This document shows positions 23,106 to 31,575 of a stretch of DNA of 64,000 bases, in pieces. The notes under the pieces were generated by a model. It was not told the origin of the DNA. It did not search any database and saw only the letters and a list, made by a program, of their open reading frames with translations. The translations under genes were made by a program, and so were the position numbers. How positions within the stretch are numbered: position 1 is the stretch's first letter; each line of letters starts with the position of its first letter. Source of the stretch: JAXLVB01 sp046329195 (GTDB taxonomy: Bacteria; Bacteroidota; Bacteroidia; Cytophagales; Spirosomataceae); NCBI GenBank assembly GCA_046329195.1, contig JAXLVB010000001.1, forward strand, positions 496,001-560,000, written 5' to 3'.

Positions 23106-24973
23106 GCCCCTGGCCCACTCCATGAATAAGTGCCACCGCCTGTGGCTGTTAGATTCAAACTACCACCTAAACAGACTGGGCTGCTACTGGCTGCTGTCGC
23201 TGTCGGCGAAGGGTTGATGACCACACTCACTGTAGCTGTAGCTGTACACCCATTTCCATCAGTAATCGTAACTGTATATTTACCTGCCATGGTTGTAGCG
23301 GCATTGCTACGAGTCGGGTTTTGAGCTGTAGATGTAAATCCACCTGGACCAGCCCAACTATAACTGGGTGTTCCGATAGCTCCAGTAGGTGTTGCTCCTA
23401 AAGTGATGGTACCTCCAGCACAAACTGTATTGACCGATGCACTCGCTACTAGTGTACATTGAGTACAACAGGCATATACACAAAGTTCATCTATTTGATA
23501 AATAGAACACGTCCCTCCATTGTTAGCAGGCTCGTAGGGGAGTAATTCAAAATCAAAAGTAGTTGCTCCGCTAAATACGCTATTCAAATTGATAATTGTT
23601 GTACGCCATGAGGTTGATGTTGAAATATTAGTATTTCTGTAAATTTCAACCCCATTTTTTAGAACACGAATACCTATCTTTTGTGGACTGTTGACCAAAT
23701 CCGTTGATCCAGGGCAATTTATATCTTGACTGTGTCTAAACGCAAACGCTTCCAAAGTGCCATGTGAACCAGCAGGGTATTCAATACTCCAATGTAATGC
23801 CTTAGCATTATTGTTTGTGAAGGAAGCATCTGTCAATGGCCCCCAGCACATATTACCTCCAACCGAAGAAGTTGATGAACCACAAGAATTCATAGTTCCA
23901 CTTAATGTATGTATGTTTGAGGGGATACCACAACTTCCAATGGTACATGGTGGAATACCTGTTCCATCTAATACTCCTACTTGGCAATTATCAAAACAGT
24001 ATTTTGCCGCTATTGGGCAACTTGGTGTCGTACAAGTAGTAATATTTACGCTAACAGTAGCTGACGCCGTGCAAGTACTTGTGCCCGTGGCTGATACACT
24101 ATATACACCAGCCATAGATGTAGTAACAAAATTACGAACAGGGCTTTGAAGCGTTGAGCTAAAACTAGAGGGACCTGACCACTTATAATCGACCCCGCCA
24201 TCAGCAACCAACTTTATTTGATCACCTGTACAATAAGGGCTTTGGGCACTCACCTGTATATTAGGTGTTGTACAGGTAGTTGTTTTAGTTCCAAAACACA
24301 CATCATCCAGTGCCCACTCACTATTATTACTATAACAACGAAGCAATACTTTCTTTACTCTTTTGCCCACCCCTCCGTTATAGTAACCCCAAAATTCATA
24401 CTTACTACTGGCTGTTCGGTCTGTTGCTATTGTTTGGGTGCTATTATCATCAAATGTCAAGATGATAGTACAATCCATAGTGGTTTCTGTTTTACCTGCA
24501 ACATCCCAGTCTCCAATATAACATGAAAAGTAATCAACAGGGTTACTACTAAAGTCAATGGTTAAGTCTTCTTGTTCTGAGCATGCTAAAGACCATGAAC
24601 CATCATAAGCAGGAGCTTCTCCAAGATCATTTTGCCCATCATTATTTACATCCTCCCATGTCTGGCCTTTGCCTTGAGCGACCCAGATATTTCCATCTGT
24701 TTCTGCAAATTTAGCAGTAAGTCCTCCTGCAGAAATTGATACATTTTGAAGGTTCTTATAAGCTGGTCCGACAGGCGAATTTCGTAAGCTTGAGCTTTCA
24801 AAGTCAATACATGCATCTGGTGTCTCTCCAACTGCACTCAAAAACGCACTTTGTTTAGATGCGTTTTGAGTATAATCTGCTGGATCAAAAATTATAGGGC
24901 CAGTTGGCATAGCTATTGCAAAAAAAGCTATGCAGAAACAAGTCATCGTGTAAAACATTCTTTGCTTACTCAT
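23106..24973 (-). CDS. N-terminal open segment of the second adhesin
   Basis: This is the longest uninterrupted piece at the 5' end, about 620 residues before the break. Residues 5-22 form a signal peptide (CFCIAFFAIAMP). Residues about 45-235 are a lectin-like or jelly-roll-like region with an acidic calcium-type stretch (DVNNDGQNDLGE). A first Ig-like repeat follows, then a second all-beta module at about 310-500 with paired cysteines, then the canonical repeats. The start at 24973 is supported by the signal peptide and an operator-like site about 90 bp upstream. Confidence 0.75.
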
Positions 24974-25061
24974 AATAACTGGGGATTAGGTAGAACAAGT
25001 TAGATAAACCGCCTTTAAATAGGAGCATTTAGTGTTCCAAAAAAGCGGTTAATTAGGGGAA

Positions 25062-25097
25062 GTGTACACCAATTACTATTTGTGGTACACAAAAAAA
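25062..25097 (-). promoter_or_regulatory. Putative LytTR-type operator of the second adhesin (cores at 25064 and 25085)
   Basis: The plus strand reads GTGTACACCAATTACT, then TGGTACACAAAAAAAC, with GTAC cores 21 bp apart. The nearer core is about 90 bp upstream of the adhesin start at 24973, similar to the distances at the two regulator promoters (85 and 71 bp). Confidence 0.55.
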
Positions 25098-25210
25098 CAG
25101 AAGACTGATACTCGTAAGCAGCCAGTCGAATTATCAACAATCATGCCAAATGAAGGTGCATTTTGAGAGACTAAAAATCTTGAGCGCTCTATTTGACCTT
25201 AAGAACAGAA

Positions 25211-25954
25211 CTATCCCAATAATCTTATTTTTTGGTTGATAATAGTCTTATATTTTGAACCCACGGGTAATTCTTGTTGCGCTAACCAAAGTCTATTTTC
25301 AAGAAAACTTACCTTTTCAATACATTTGGTTTGGACAATATAGGCCCTATGTATTTGTATAAATTGATGTTGAGGAAGCATTTTGTACACTAATGCCATA
25401 GATTTCTTTAGCGAAAATTTTTCGGTTGCAGTATGAATAAAACAGTAATTCCCATCTGCCTCAATCCATAATATTTCTTCGCAAGAAAGTTTTTTACGCC
25501 ACCGGCGATTACTAATAAAAAAATTCGCTTTTATATCCTCGGAAAGGTTATTGGTACTATTGATTGATAATAATAAATGAACCATACTATTTAATGTCAA
25601 GCTATGAACTGGCCATGTCAAAAAGATGACCTTTGGCTTTACCTTCAACATTTGACTACATAAAGCTTCATCTAACTCGTTGACTATTGCAATAATTGGA
25701 ATTTTATTCCCTAAGAAATTTGAAACTAAGTATCTAAAGTCGTTTTCTGTTTGTGTTATCATTATTATTATATCAGGCTTCATTGCCTCAATATGTAAAC
25801 CTAATGAATCTACATCAGTATAAACCATGAGATCCAGACTATCATTAGGTTTCATCACATCCTCAAGTTGTTTTGCCAATAGCAAATCACTACTAAAAAT
25901 CAAAACCTTAACTTTGATTTCCCTATTTTGGATTTGATTATTGAAACTGCTCAT
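25211..25954 (-). CDS. LytTR-family regulator with degenerate receiver
   Basis: The 247-aa protein has a receiver-like domain (about 15-125) and a C-terminal LytTR DNA-binding domain (about 149-247, with ILWIEADGNYCFIHT and FIQIHRAYIVQ). LytTR proteins bind direct repeats upstream of surface or virulence genes. The segment PDIIIMI has Ile at residue 66, where response regulators have the phospho-accepting Asp, so it is probably not activated by phosphorylation. Its start overlaps the stop of the AraC-like gene by 4 bp (ATGA), indicating translational coupling. It lies directly upstream of the giant adhesin and is a good candidate for its activator (inference). Confidence 0.85.
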   Translation of the reverse strand: MSSFNNQIQNREIKVKVLIFSSDLLLAKQLEDVMKPNDSLDLMVYTDVDSLGLHIEAMKPDIIIMITQTENDFRYLVSNFLGNKIPIIAIVNELDEALCSQMLKVKPKVIFLTWPVHSLTLNSMVHLLLSINSTNNLSEDIKANFFISNRRWRKKLSCEEILWIEADGNYCFIHTATEKFSLKKSMALVYKMLPQHQFIQIHRAYIVQTKCIEKVSFLENRLWLAQQELPVGSKYKTIINQKIRLLG

Positions 25955-26469
25955 TGCGCTCTTTTTTTAGCAATCTTTGAAGTTTTTTTAATCTTACCTG
26001 GCGTGATAGAAAACCTTTTTTTAAATGGAATAATGAGCTTAATTGGATGACTATATCCTAAAAGATGGGCTACCTTTTGTACAGAGTACTGCCCTGTAGA
26101 TAATAAGTCCTTTGCAATCCCTAATTTGAAATCTAAAAAATAGGTATAATAAGGCTTGCCATATATTTCCCTAAAAACAAGACTAAATGTGCCTGATTTC
26201 AACTTAACTTGTGATGATACTTGTTCTAAAGAAGGAATTTCTTTCTGTATGTTTCGTATAATATTATCATGTATGGTTCTAATCTCTGTCTTATGAGAGT
26301 TTATTTTTATTTTAGAAACATACGATTTTTTAGGAACCGATGTATCTTGGGCATTTAGCATAGAAGTTATTAATGTATTTAAAAAGGGGAACTTTCCACT
26401 TTGCAGAAGTCCTATCAATGGGGTAAAGTCGCTAAATAGGGCATTGCAACTTAAGTTTTCAGTGCTCAT
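25951..26469 (-). CDS. AraC-type helix-turn-helix protein
   Basis: The 172-aa protein has a C-terminal AraC-like DNA-binding domain at about residues 65-160: SLEQVSSQVKLKSGTFSLVF is the first helix-turn-helix, and VQKVAHLLGYSHPIKLIIPF with FSITPGKIKK is the second. The N-terminal 60 residues match no domain I recognise and are too short for a cupin sensor, so it may need a partner. It is coupled by a 4-bp overlap to the LytTR gene. A GTAC-type direct repeat lies 85-115 bp upstream. Confidence 0.8.
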   Translation of the reverse strand: MSTENLSCNALFSDFTPLIGLLQSGKFPFLNTLITSMLNAQDTSVPKKSYVSKIKINSHKTEIRTIHDNIIRNIQKEIPSLEQVSSQVKLKSGTFSLVFREIYGKPYYTYFLDFKLGIAKDLLSTGQYSVQKVAHLLGYSHPIKLIIPFKKRFSITPGKIKKTSKIAKKRAQ

Positions 26470-26552
26470 GATGTTAATAGTGGTTGGATGGAATGAATTA
26501 GCTAATTACGAGGCTAATATGATGCCTATTATATCTAAAAAGTTACTACAGG

Positions 26553-26586
26553 GGGTTATTATGTTTATTTTGGTGTACTTTATGTT
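26553..26586 (-). promoter_or_regulatory. Putative LytTR-type operator of the AraC/LytTR pair
   Basis: On the plus strand GGTTATTATGT (26554) and GTACTTTATGT (26575) form an imperfect direct repeat with TTATGT at 26559 and 26580, 21 bp apart. They share TTATGT and GTAC elements with the site at 27382-27417. They lie 85-115 bp from the start at 26469. Confidence 0.45.
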
Positions 26587-26590
26587 ACCA

Positions 26591-27313
26591 CTATCCTATT
26601 GTCACGCCTAACTCTCGAAGAGACTTAATGTATGTCCTACCAATTGGTAAAGCTATTGTAGATTCTTGACCATTTTGTATAATGATAATTTGGCTTTTGA
26701 TATTAATTTGTTTAATTGTCTCTCTATTAACTATAATACTTTTATGAACAGGAATAAAACTATCCGTAGGCAATAGTTCTTTTACTTTGGCAAGTGATTT
26801 CTTAATTGTATAGGCTTTTTTTTGCTTTGTATTAATCGTACAATAGTTACGTTCTGCCTCCACATACATAATGCTATTGGAGTCTATAGCTTCTTTTTTT
26901 CTGCCAGAACGAACAAAAAACACATTGCTCTGATCTTCAGACTGTAAAAACGTAATGCTTGCAAGTAAATCAATGGTTGACTCTAAAGTAAATCTATGAA
27001 ATGGTTTGATTAACAGCGCATGATTTGGTATAGTAAATGTAGCTCGATGAATGTCTTCATCGCTATAACTAGTAATGAAAAGAATTGGGATATTTTTAAA
27101 TTCTGGTAATAAAGCTACCTCTATTCCTGTCATTTCACCAGAGAGCTTAATATCCATGATAATTAAATCAGGATGGCTTTTTGTTAATAATTGAATTGCT
27201 GCTATGGCATTTGTCGCCACTCCTACTATTTGATACTTTCCCAACTCTTCAATCATTTGCTCAATTTGCAAAGCAAAGATATAGTCATTTTCTACAAGGA
27301 GAATTTTTAGCAT
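26591..27313 (-). CDS. LytR/AlgR-family response regulator
   Basis: The 240-aa protein has an intact receiver: acidic residues in VENDY near the start, phospho-acceptor D54 in LIIMDIKLSG, and K103 in LLIKPF. A LytTR domain (about 130-235) follows, with IMYVEAERNYCTI and FIPVHKSIIVNRE. It is the probable partner of the TPR histidine kinase immediately upstream on the same strand (27634-29523). A perfect-spacing direct repeat lies about 70-100 bp upstream, suggesting autoregulation. Its intact Asp contrasts with the degenerate receiver of the neighbouring LytTR protein. Confidence 0.9.
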   Translation of the reverse strand: MLKILLVENDYIFALQIEQMIEELGKYQIVGVATNAIAAIQLLTKSHPDLIIMDIKLSGEMTGIEVALLPEFKNIPILFITSYSDEDIHRATFTIPNHALLIKPFHRFTLESTIDLLASITFLQSEDQSNVFFVRSGRKKEAIDSNSIMYVEAERNYCTINTKQKKAYTIKKSLAKVKELLPTDSFIPVHKSIIVNRETIKQINIKSQIIIIQNGQESTIALPIGRTYIKSLRELGVTIG

Positions 27314-27381
27314 TTTTCAAAGAATTAAACTGTAAATTAGACCTGATTTTATATAAAAAGTAACCACTTGGTATTATATTT

Positions 27382-27417
27382 GGGTATATTATGTATTTAT
27401 TTGGGTACATTATGTCG
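27382..27417 (-). promoter_or_regulatory. Putative LytTR-type operator of the response regulator
   Basis: The plus strand has GGGTATATTATGT at 27382 and GGGTACATTATGT at 27403, a direct repeat with 12 of 13 positions identical and exactly 21 bp spacing. This is the clearest of the five pairs. It lies 70-100 bp upstream of the start codon at 27313. Confidence 0.6.
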
Positions 27418-27633
27418 CCTACCCCTCAATTATATACGTTTTATATATTAAATGTTGTTAGTCAAATTTGTGCATATCGCACACGCATACATGCGCACAG
27501 ACGTGTTTGCTCGCTCGAATTGCGTGCATGACGCACGTGTGTGCCTACGTGTGCAGTTACAGTTTTTTAACTATATTGAATTTACTAGCGTGATTTTAAC
27601 TTTAGCAAGACTTATTGATATTATTTGAAAAGA
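27418..27633. other. Intergenic region with a GC-rich alternating purine-pyrimidine island
   Basis: The gap between the kinase stop and the response-regulator promoter has no gene. At about 27470-27556 the AT-rich background changes to a run dominated by CA/TG/CG steps (for example GCACACGCATACATGCGCAC), with a small hairpin TGCGT-GCATG-ACGCA at 27521-27535. Such sequence favours left-handed DNA; a biological role is unknown. Confidence 0.5.
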
Positions 27634-29523
27634 CTAAAGTTTCATGGTTAGGCAAAAAGTACTTCCAGTATTAGAAGAACTTTCTAGGTAAAGTTGCCAA
27701 GCGTTTATTATGGCCAATTCTCTACAGACAAATAGCCCAATACCTGTTCCTTTTTCGCCAAAAGTACCGATTCGGCTTTTCTTGATATCCTCCGAAAAAA
27801 GTATCTGCTGATATGCAAGAGGGATCCCTATTCCACTGTCACTCACACGAACGTTAATTTTAGTGACTTCTATTGAAACATTTATCTTAACCGTTCCATT
27901 TTGATTTGAAAACTTGATTGCATTATCAACTAAATTTCGGACAATAGTCTGGAATGAAGTACGGTCAATCGAGACTTCGGTCTTGTGAATGAATTCAAAT
28001 TGTAGTTTTATATTTTTAATAGCTGCATTGCTTTCTAATGACTGAATAATCTCTTGGATTTCATCCTCTAAAATACATCGAGACGGTCTAATTACAAAAT
28101 GTCCTTGTTGAGATAGAGCCCAATTTAAAAGATTATCAACTAATTTATAAAGGTTTACTGCTCCGGCTTCAATATTTTTGACCAAAAGCTGAGCTTGAGT
28201 AGGATCATTTTTCTGCAATACAAAAGAGAATGTGCTTGAAATGTGTTGTAAATTGGCAACGGGGCTCCGCAAATCATGAGCGACAATAGAGAATAGTTGA
28301 TCTCTTTGTTTATTGGCTTCTTCAACTTTATACTTTGCCTTTCTTATTTGCCAAACAACCAATAAACTACTTAATAAGGCAACTAATAAACCAAGTATAC
28401 CCACAAGATATAAATGACTTCGACTTTGAATCAACTGGTTATTCAATTCAAGATTCTTGATTTTTGTCTCTTTTTCTTTGGACTCAAATCGAGCATTAAG
28501 TTCAGAAATTCGCTCGTTTTGTGCAATATTTTTCATTGTATCCTGCCAAGCTTGATATTGCAACTTATAACTATAAGCCTGCTTATAATTCCCTAAGCCG
28601 GCTTCAATCTGAGCATAAGAATCATAGTAAAGTGTTTTTTGAGCTATTTCCATTTGTGTTACATTCATCACCATAGTCAACTTCATAATCATATCTTTGG
28701 CTTTAGTAAATTTTTTTGATTTCAGATATGCCTCACTGAGTTTTATATAATAATTAGGTAGAGCTATTTTGATTTTTTGAGTTTCTGCTAAACGTAATCC
28801 TCGTTCTAAGTATAGAATAGACTTATAATAATTCTTCAAATCCAAATAGTCAATACCAATGCTTAGTAAAATTTTACTAGTTTGGAAAATGGTATTTTCT
28901 TCATTTGGTTTAAATTTGGAATTTAAAATTTGCCAAGCTTCCAAATCAAATTTTAAGGCTATTGTTGGATTATAATTGGCAGAATACGCCATTCCAATGT
29001 TTTGCGTTAATGCAAACTTGACAGTATAGTAACTAGGTGAATTGGGTGAAATGCCTTCTAGTATAGTTTTTGCCTGCTTGAAGTATTCAAGAGCCTTTGT
29101 AGGACTTAATCCTGCTTGCAACTGAACAAATCCTAAAAGCATTAAGGTTCGTATTTGATCAAAAGGGAATTGATGTTGATTTACTTGAGTTAAGAGAATA
29201 GACGTCGCTTCCTTAATTTTTCCATTTAGAATATACGAGTAGGCTAAAAAATTCACTCCTTTATAGACACCACTATCAAATTTATTCTTTTTTGAAAGCG
29301 AAATAATCTCATCAGAAAGGCTTCCTATTTTTTCAGGCAAGTATTTTTGGTATAAATTTTCTAAAGCTATCAGATTATTAATACGAATAGTATCTTGTTT
29401 GATATTTACTCGTAACCATTTTTCAAGGCTATCAATAGAGGAATTAGGTAAAGACTCGGCAAACGAGTTGTTCAGGCAGACAAGTATTACCAATGTTGTA
29501 ATTAGTACAGAGAAATTTCTCAT
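27634..29523 (-). CDS. TPR-containing membrane sensor histidine kinase
   Basis: A start at 29523 gives a clean signal peptide (MRNFSVLITTLVILVCLNNS); an upstream ATG at 29553 would add 10 residues. In numbering from 29553, TPR-like helices span about 60-345 in the periplasm, a coiled coil runs about 345-380, the membrane segment is 381-402, and the HisKA phospho-acceptor is H426 in FSIVAHDLRSP. The HATPase part has VRNLVDNAIKFS (N box), DSGIGIP (G1) and GEKGTGIGLF (G2). All catalytic motifs are present. The adjacent LytR-type response regulator on the same strand is the likely partner. The TPR ectodomain suggests a protein or peptide signal, which is inference. Confidence 0.9.
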   Translation of the reverse strand: MRNFSVLITTLVILVCLNNSFAESLPNSSIDSLEKWLRVNIKQDTIRINNLIALENLYQKYLPEKIGSLSDEIISLSKKNKFDSGVYKGVNFLAYSYILNGKIKEATSILLTQVNQHQFPFDQIRTLMLLGFVQLQAGLSPTKALEYFKQAKTILEGISPNSPSYYTVKFALTQNIGMAYSANYNPTIALKFDLEAWQILNSKFKPNEENTIFQTSKILLSIGIDYLDLKNYYKSILYLERGLRLAETQKIKIALPNYYIKLSEAYLKSKKFTKAKDMIMKLTMVMNVTQMEIAQKTLYYDSYAQIEAGLGNYKQAYSYKLQYQAWQDTMKNIAQNERISELNARFESKEKETKIKNLELNNQLIQSRSHLYLVGILGLLVALLSSLLVVWQIRKAKYKVEEANKQRDQLFSIVAHDLRSPVANLQHISSTFSFVLQKNDPTQAQLLVKNIEAGAVNLYKLVDNLLNWALSQQGHFVIRPSRCILEDEIQEIIQSLESNAAIKNIKLQFEFIHKTEVSIDRTSFQTIVRNLVDNAIKFSNQNGTVKINVSIEVTKINVRVSDSGIGIPLAYQQILFSEDIKKSRIGTFGEKGTGIGLFVCRELAIINAWQLYLESSSNTGSTFCLTMKL

Positions 29524-29553
29524 AGTAAAAGTGATTCCTGAAATGGAAAACAT

Positions 29554-29929
29554 GAATTTAAGGTATACGGATTATCTTCTGTTTTAAGAAGATAGTGTTT
29601 GATTATGGCACATACAAACACATAAAGTGACGATATAATTTCTCCAACAAAATCCAGAAACAGTTACGTGGCCACAATACAATAGATGTTAACAAAGCGA
29701 CATATATTAATAAGGAGGTAGCGGCAAATATACAACAACGCTAGAATTAACAATAGGTTGGTAATTTTTGATGTAGTTTACAAATGATGTTATTCAAAAA
29801 TAATGATTTTTCCATAGGACTAAAGCAATAGAGTAAGCGAGCATAGTAGGCGACCTTGTATATGCCTTTGTTTCTCTTTTTAATCTTGCTAATCTATCTC
29901 TGAGCAATAAATTCGGACCGATTTCTATG
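29554..29929. other. Intergenic, no gene seen
   Basis: AT-rich sequence upstream of the histidine kinase; it probably holds the kinase promoter. No recognisable coding sequence, RNA or GTAC pair was found. Confidence 0.5.
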
Positions 29930-30973
29930 ATTCAAACAAGTGCTGGTGTATAAATTTCTTTATATTTCTCTCTTCAAGAGACACAAGCAAAAATACGAAG
30001 TACCAACTTGTTACAAATGTTGTTAATAATGAGCACTTTATGTTTTCCTTCGGCAACTTTTTGCTGATAATAGTCTTTGATTTCCTTGCAATGCTGGATA
30101 GCTGACATAGCGGCATTGTGAAATAAAGCTTTGGCTTTGTTGTTTGCTTTGTTACTACCCTTTGCTTTTCCTTTGTACTTGCCTAATGAGTGTTCAAAAG
30201 GGGCAAAACCGCTGTAACAAGCATATTTTTTAGGATCATCAATATCTTTGAATTCATTGGTTGTGATGAGTACCTCAGTAGCGATGACTTGACCAATGCC
30301 TTTGACGGAATCAATAATATCAAATAAAGTTTTGAGTTGTGTATCCGAGTCAATGATTTCCCTGATCTTTTTGTCAACATTAGCTAGGTCTTTTTTTAGG
30401 GCATCTATTTATGACTGACAGAGCGTTTTTTCAGCCGTGAGCATTTTCTTGTTAACTAAACCTTTGGCATCTGACAGAGGTGTTTGTAAGATTTTATCGT
30501 TTTCACTAAACGCTCCCGTAGTGCTGTTAAACGCAGGGCGGCCTGTGCCGTCTAATTCAACAATAATTTCACGTTTGGGTCGGGGCCGCCCGTACGGTCC
30601 ATAGTCTGGCATCCTCTCGATTTTTGTAGGCATATAGACCAATCTTTGGGGTATCAATCTTGTTATTTTTCTCACGGGAAATACCCATGCTCAACTTAAT
30701 CTGAGTGGCTTGCTTCAACCAGATGTCATCTTGTTTTAGGTGCAGATACCCCAGAACTGGATTGTTATAAATGCCTATATGTTCTAAACAAAAAAGCGTG
30801 TTGTCAATAGCAAAGTCTTTGTATTGGCTCTTGACTTACTTGACAACTTGCTCAATACCTTTTTTGCGATTGCTGACTTCAAGATGAAGTAATACCCTGT
30901 TAGATTCAACCAAAGCAACATCTAATTCGTTTTTAGACACATCAATCCCGATGAAATAACGATACATTTTCAT
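29930..30973 (-). pseudogene. Decayed IS110-family transposase
   Basis: Read on the minus strand, the start MKMYRYFIGIDVSKNELDVA is the DEDD-type N-terminus of IS110-family transposases. An in-frame TAA follows IEQVVK near 30836. Later segments appear in other frames: LMKQATQ-like and YKNREDARLW pieces near 30600-30730, KGLVNKKMLTAEKTL near 30440, and the transposase_20 part VKGIGQVIATEVLITTNEFK with KKYACYSGFAPFEHS near 30190-30310. An internal stop also precedes the end near 29932. The order is right for IS110, but several stops and shifts make it inactive. Element ends were not identified, which is normal because IS110 elements usually lack terminal inverted repeats. Confidence 0.75.
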
Positions 30974-31575
30974 AATTTTAGGACTTAAGTAATTATACAA
31001 AATTAAATAGGTTGAAAGCGGTAATGTTGCCCCATTGGTTCGGGTGGTCAATGCCGCCGGCTTACTCTTATTTTGAGCGGCCGCCGCTGCGGTGTGTTTC
31101 AAGTTATGGTTTCTTGGAAAAATCTTATCGCACAAATCTAAAGGCCAATGCGACAGTTCACTGGGTTGCAATATTGTCAAGTTTGGTCTGTCAATAAGTT
31201 GGGGTACCGCTTTGGAATGCTTCTTTGACAACTATCAATATTACCAAATTTGAGCATTGATTAGGAAGCACCTATCATCAATCCTTTCTATGATAGATAT
31301 TAAAACACTCTGTTACAATTAGTTACTCATAGAACGGCTTTTCAAATCTTTCCTAATGTGGAGTTAACCCAAAATAACCGTAGCAACCGACGCTCTAAAA
31401 TCAAAAAACTCTATACTTTCAGCTTTATCACAGTTTACATTGTACCGAACTACTGTGGCTTAAACACATATTATGACTGGCTTATTCAGGTAGTTTTGTA
31501 CATTTTGATTGTTAATATTCTTAATTATACCTACCTTAGTTAGAGAAAATACGTCCTATAAAGGACAAGGTAATT
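30974..31575. other. Intergenic, IS110 flank and kinase promoter region
   Basis: No convincing gene was found. The left part probably belongs to the IS110 element's upstream non-coding end. The right part is the AT-rich leader of the histidine kinase at 31576. A single GTAC motif at 31442 lacks a partner 21 bp away. Confidence 0.4.

Larger units (their letters stand above)
13584..24973 (-). pseudogene. Second giant PKD/Ig-like repeat adhesin, broken by many frameshifts
   Basis: One gene of about 3.8 thousand codons is implied: a signal-peptide start at 24973, dozens of roughly 75-residue repeats (SNSPVC, LNLSATGGG, YSWSGPxGFSST, NPxRxxATTxMxGVYSVTV), then a DUF11-like domain and the end CVPFTVVKKQN at 13584. 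The frame breaks repeatedly between about 14834 and 23106. Breaks near 14834, 15776, 15993, 16447, 16690, 20341, 20567, 21040, 21728, 22190, 22888 and 23106 fall in the codons for Ser-Gly-Pro, where GGNCC is expected. Others, such as 15272 and several in 17100-18740, do not. Domains on both sides of each break are intact and well conserved, which argues against long decay. Either the sequence has errors in repeats or the gene is truly disrupted. It sits downstream of LytTR/AraC genes and just before the lysyl oxidase. Confidence 0.8.

Noticed and set aside
14774..23215. Repetitive DNA in the adhesin as a possible second CRISPR-like array
   Set aside because: The period is too long, the intervening sequence is conserved rather than unique, and it encodes Ig-like domains.
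31442..31445. Single GTAC motif before the second histidine kinase as a sixth operator
   Set aside because: No partner core 21 bp away on either side.
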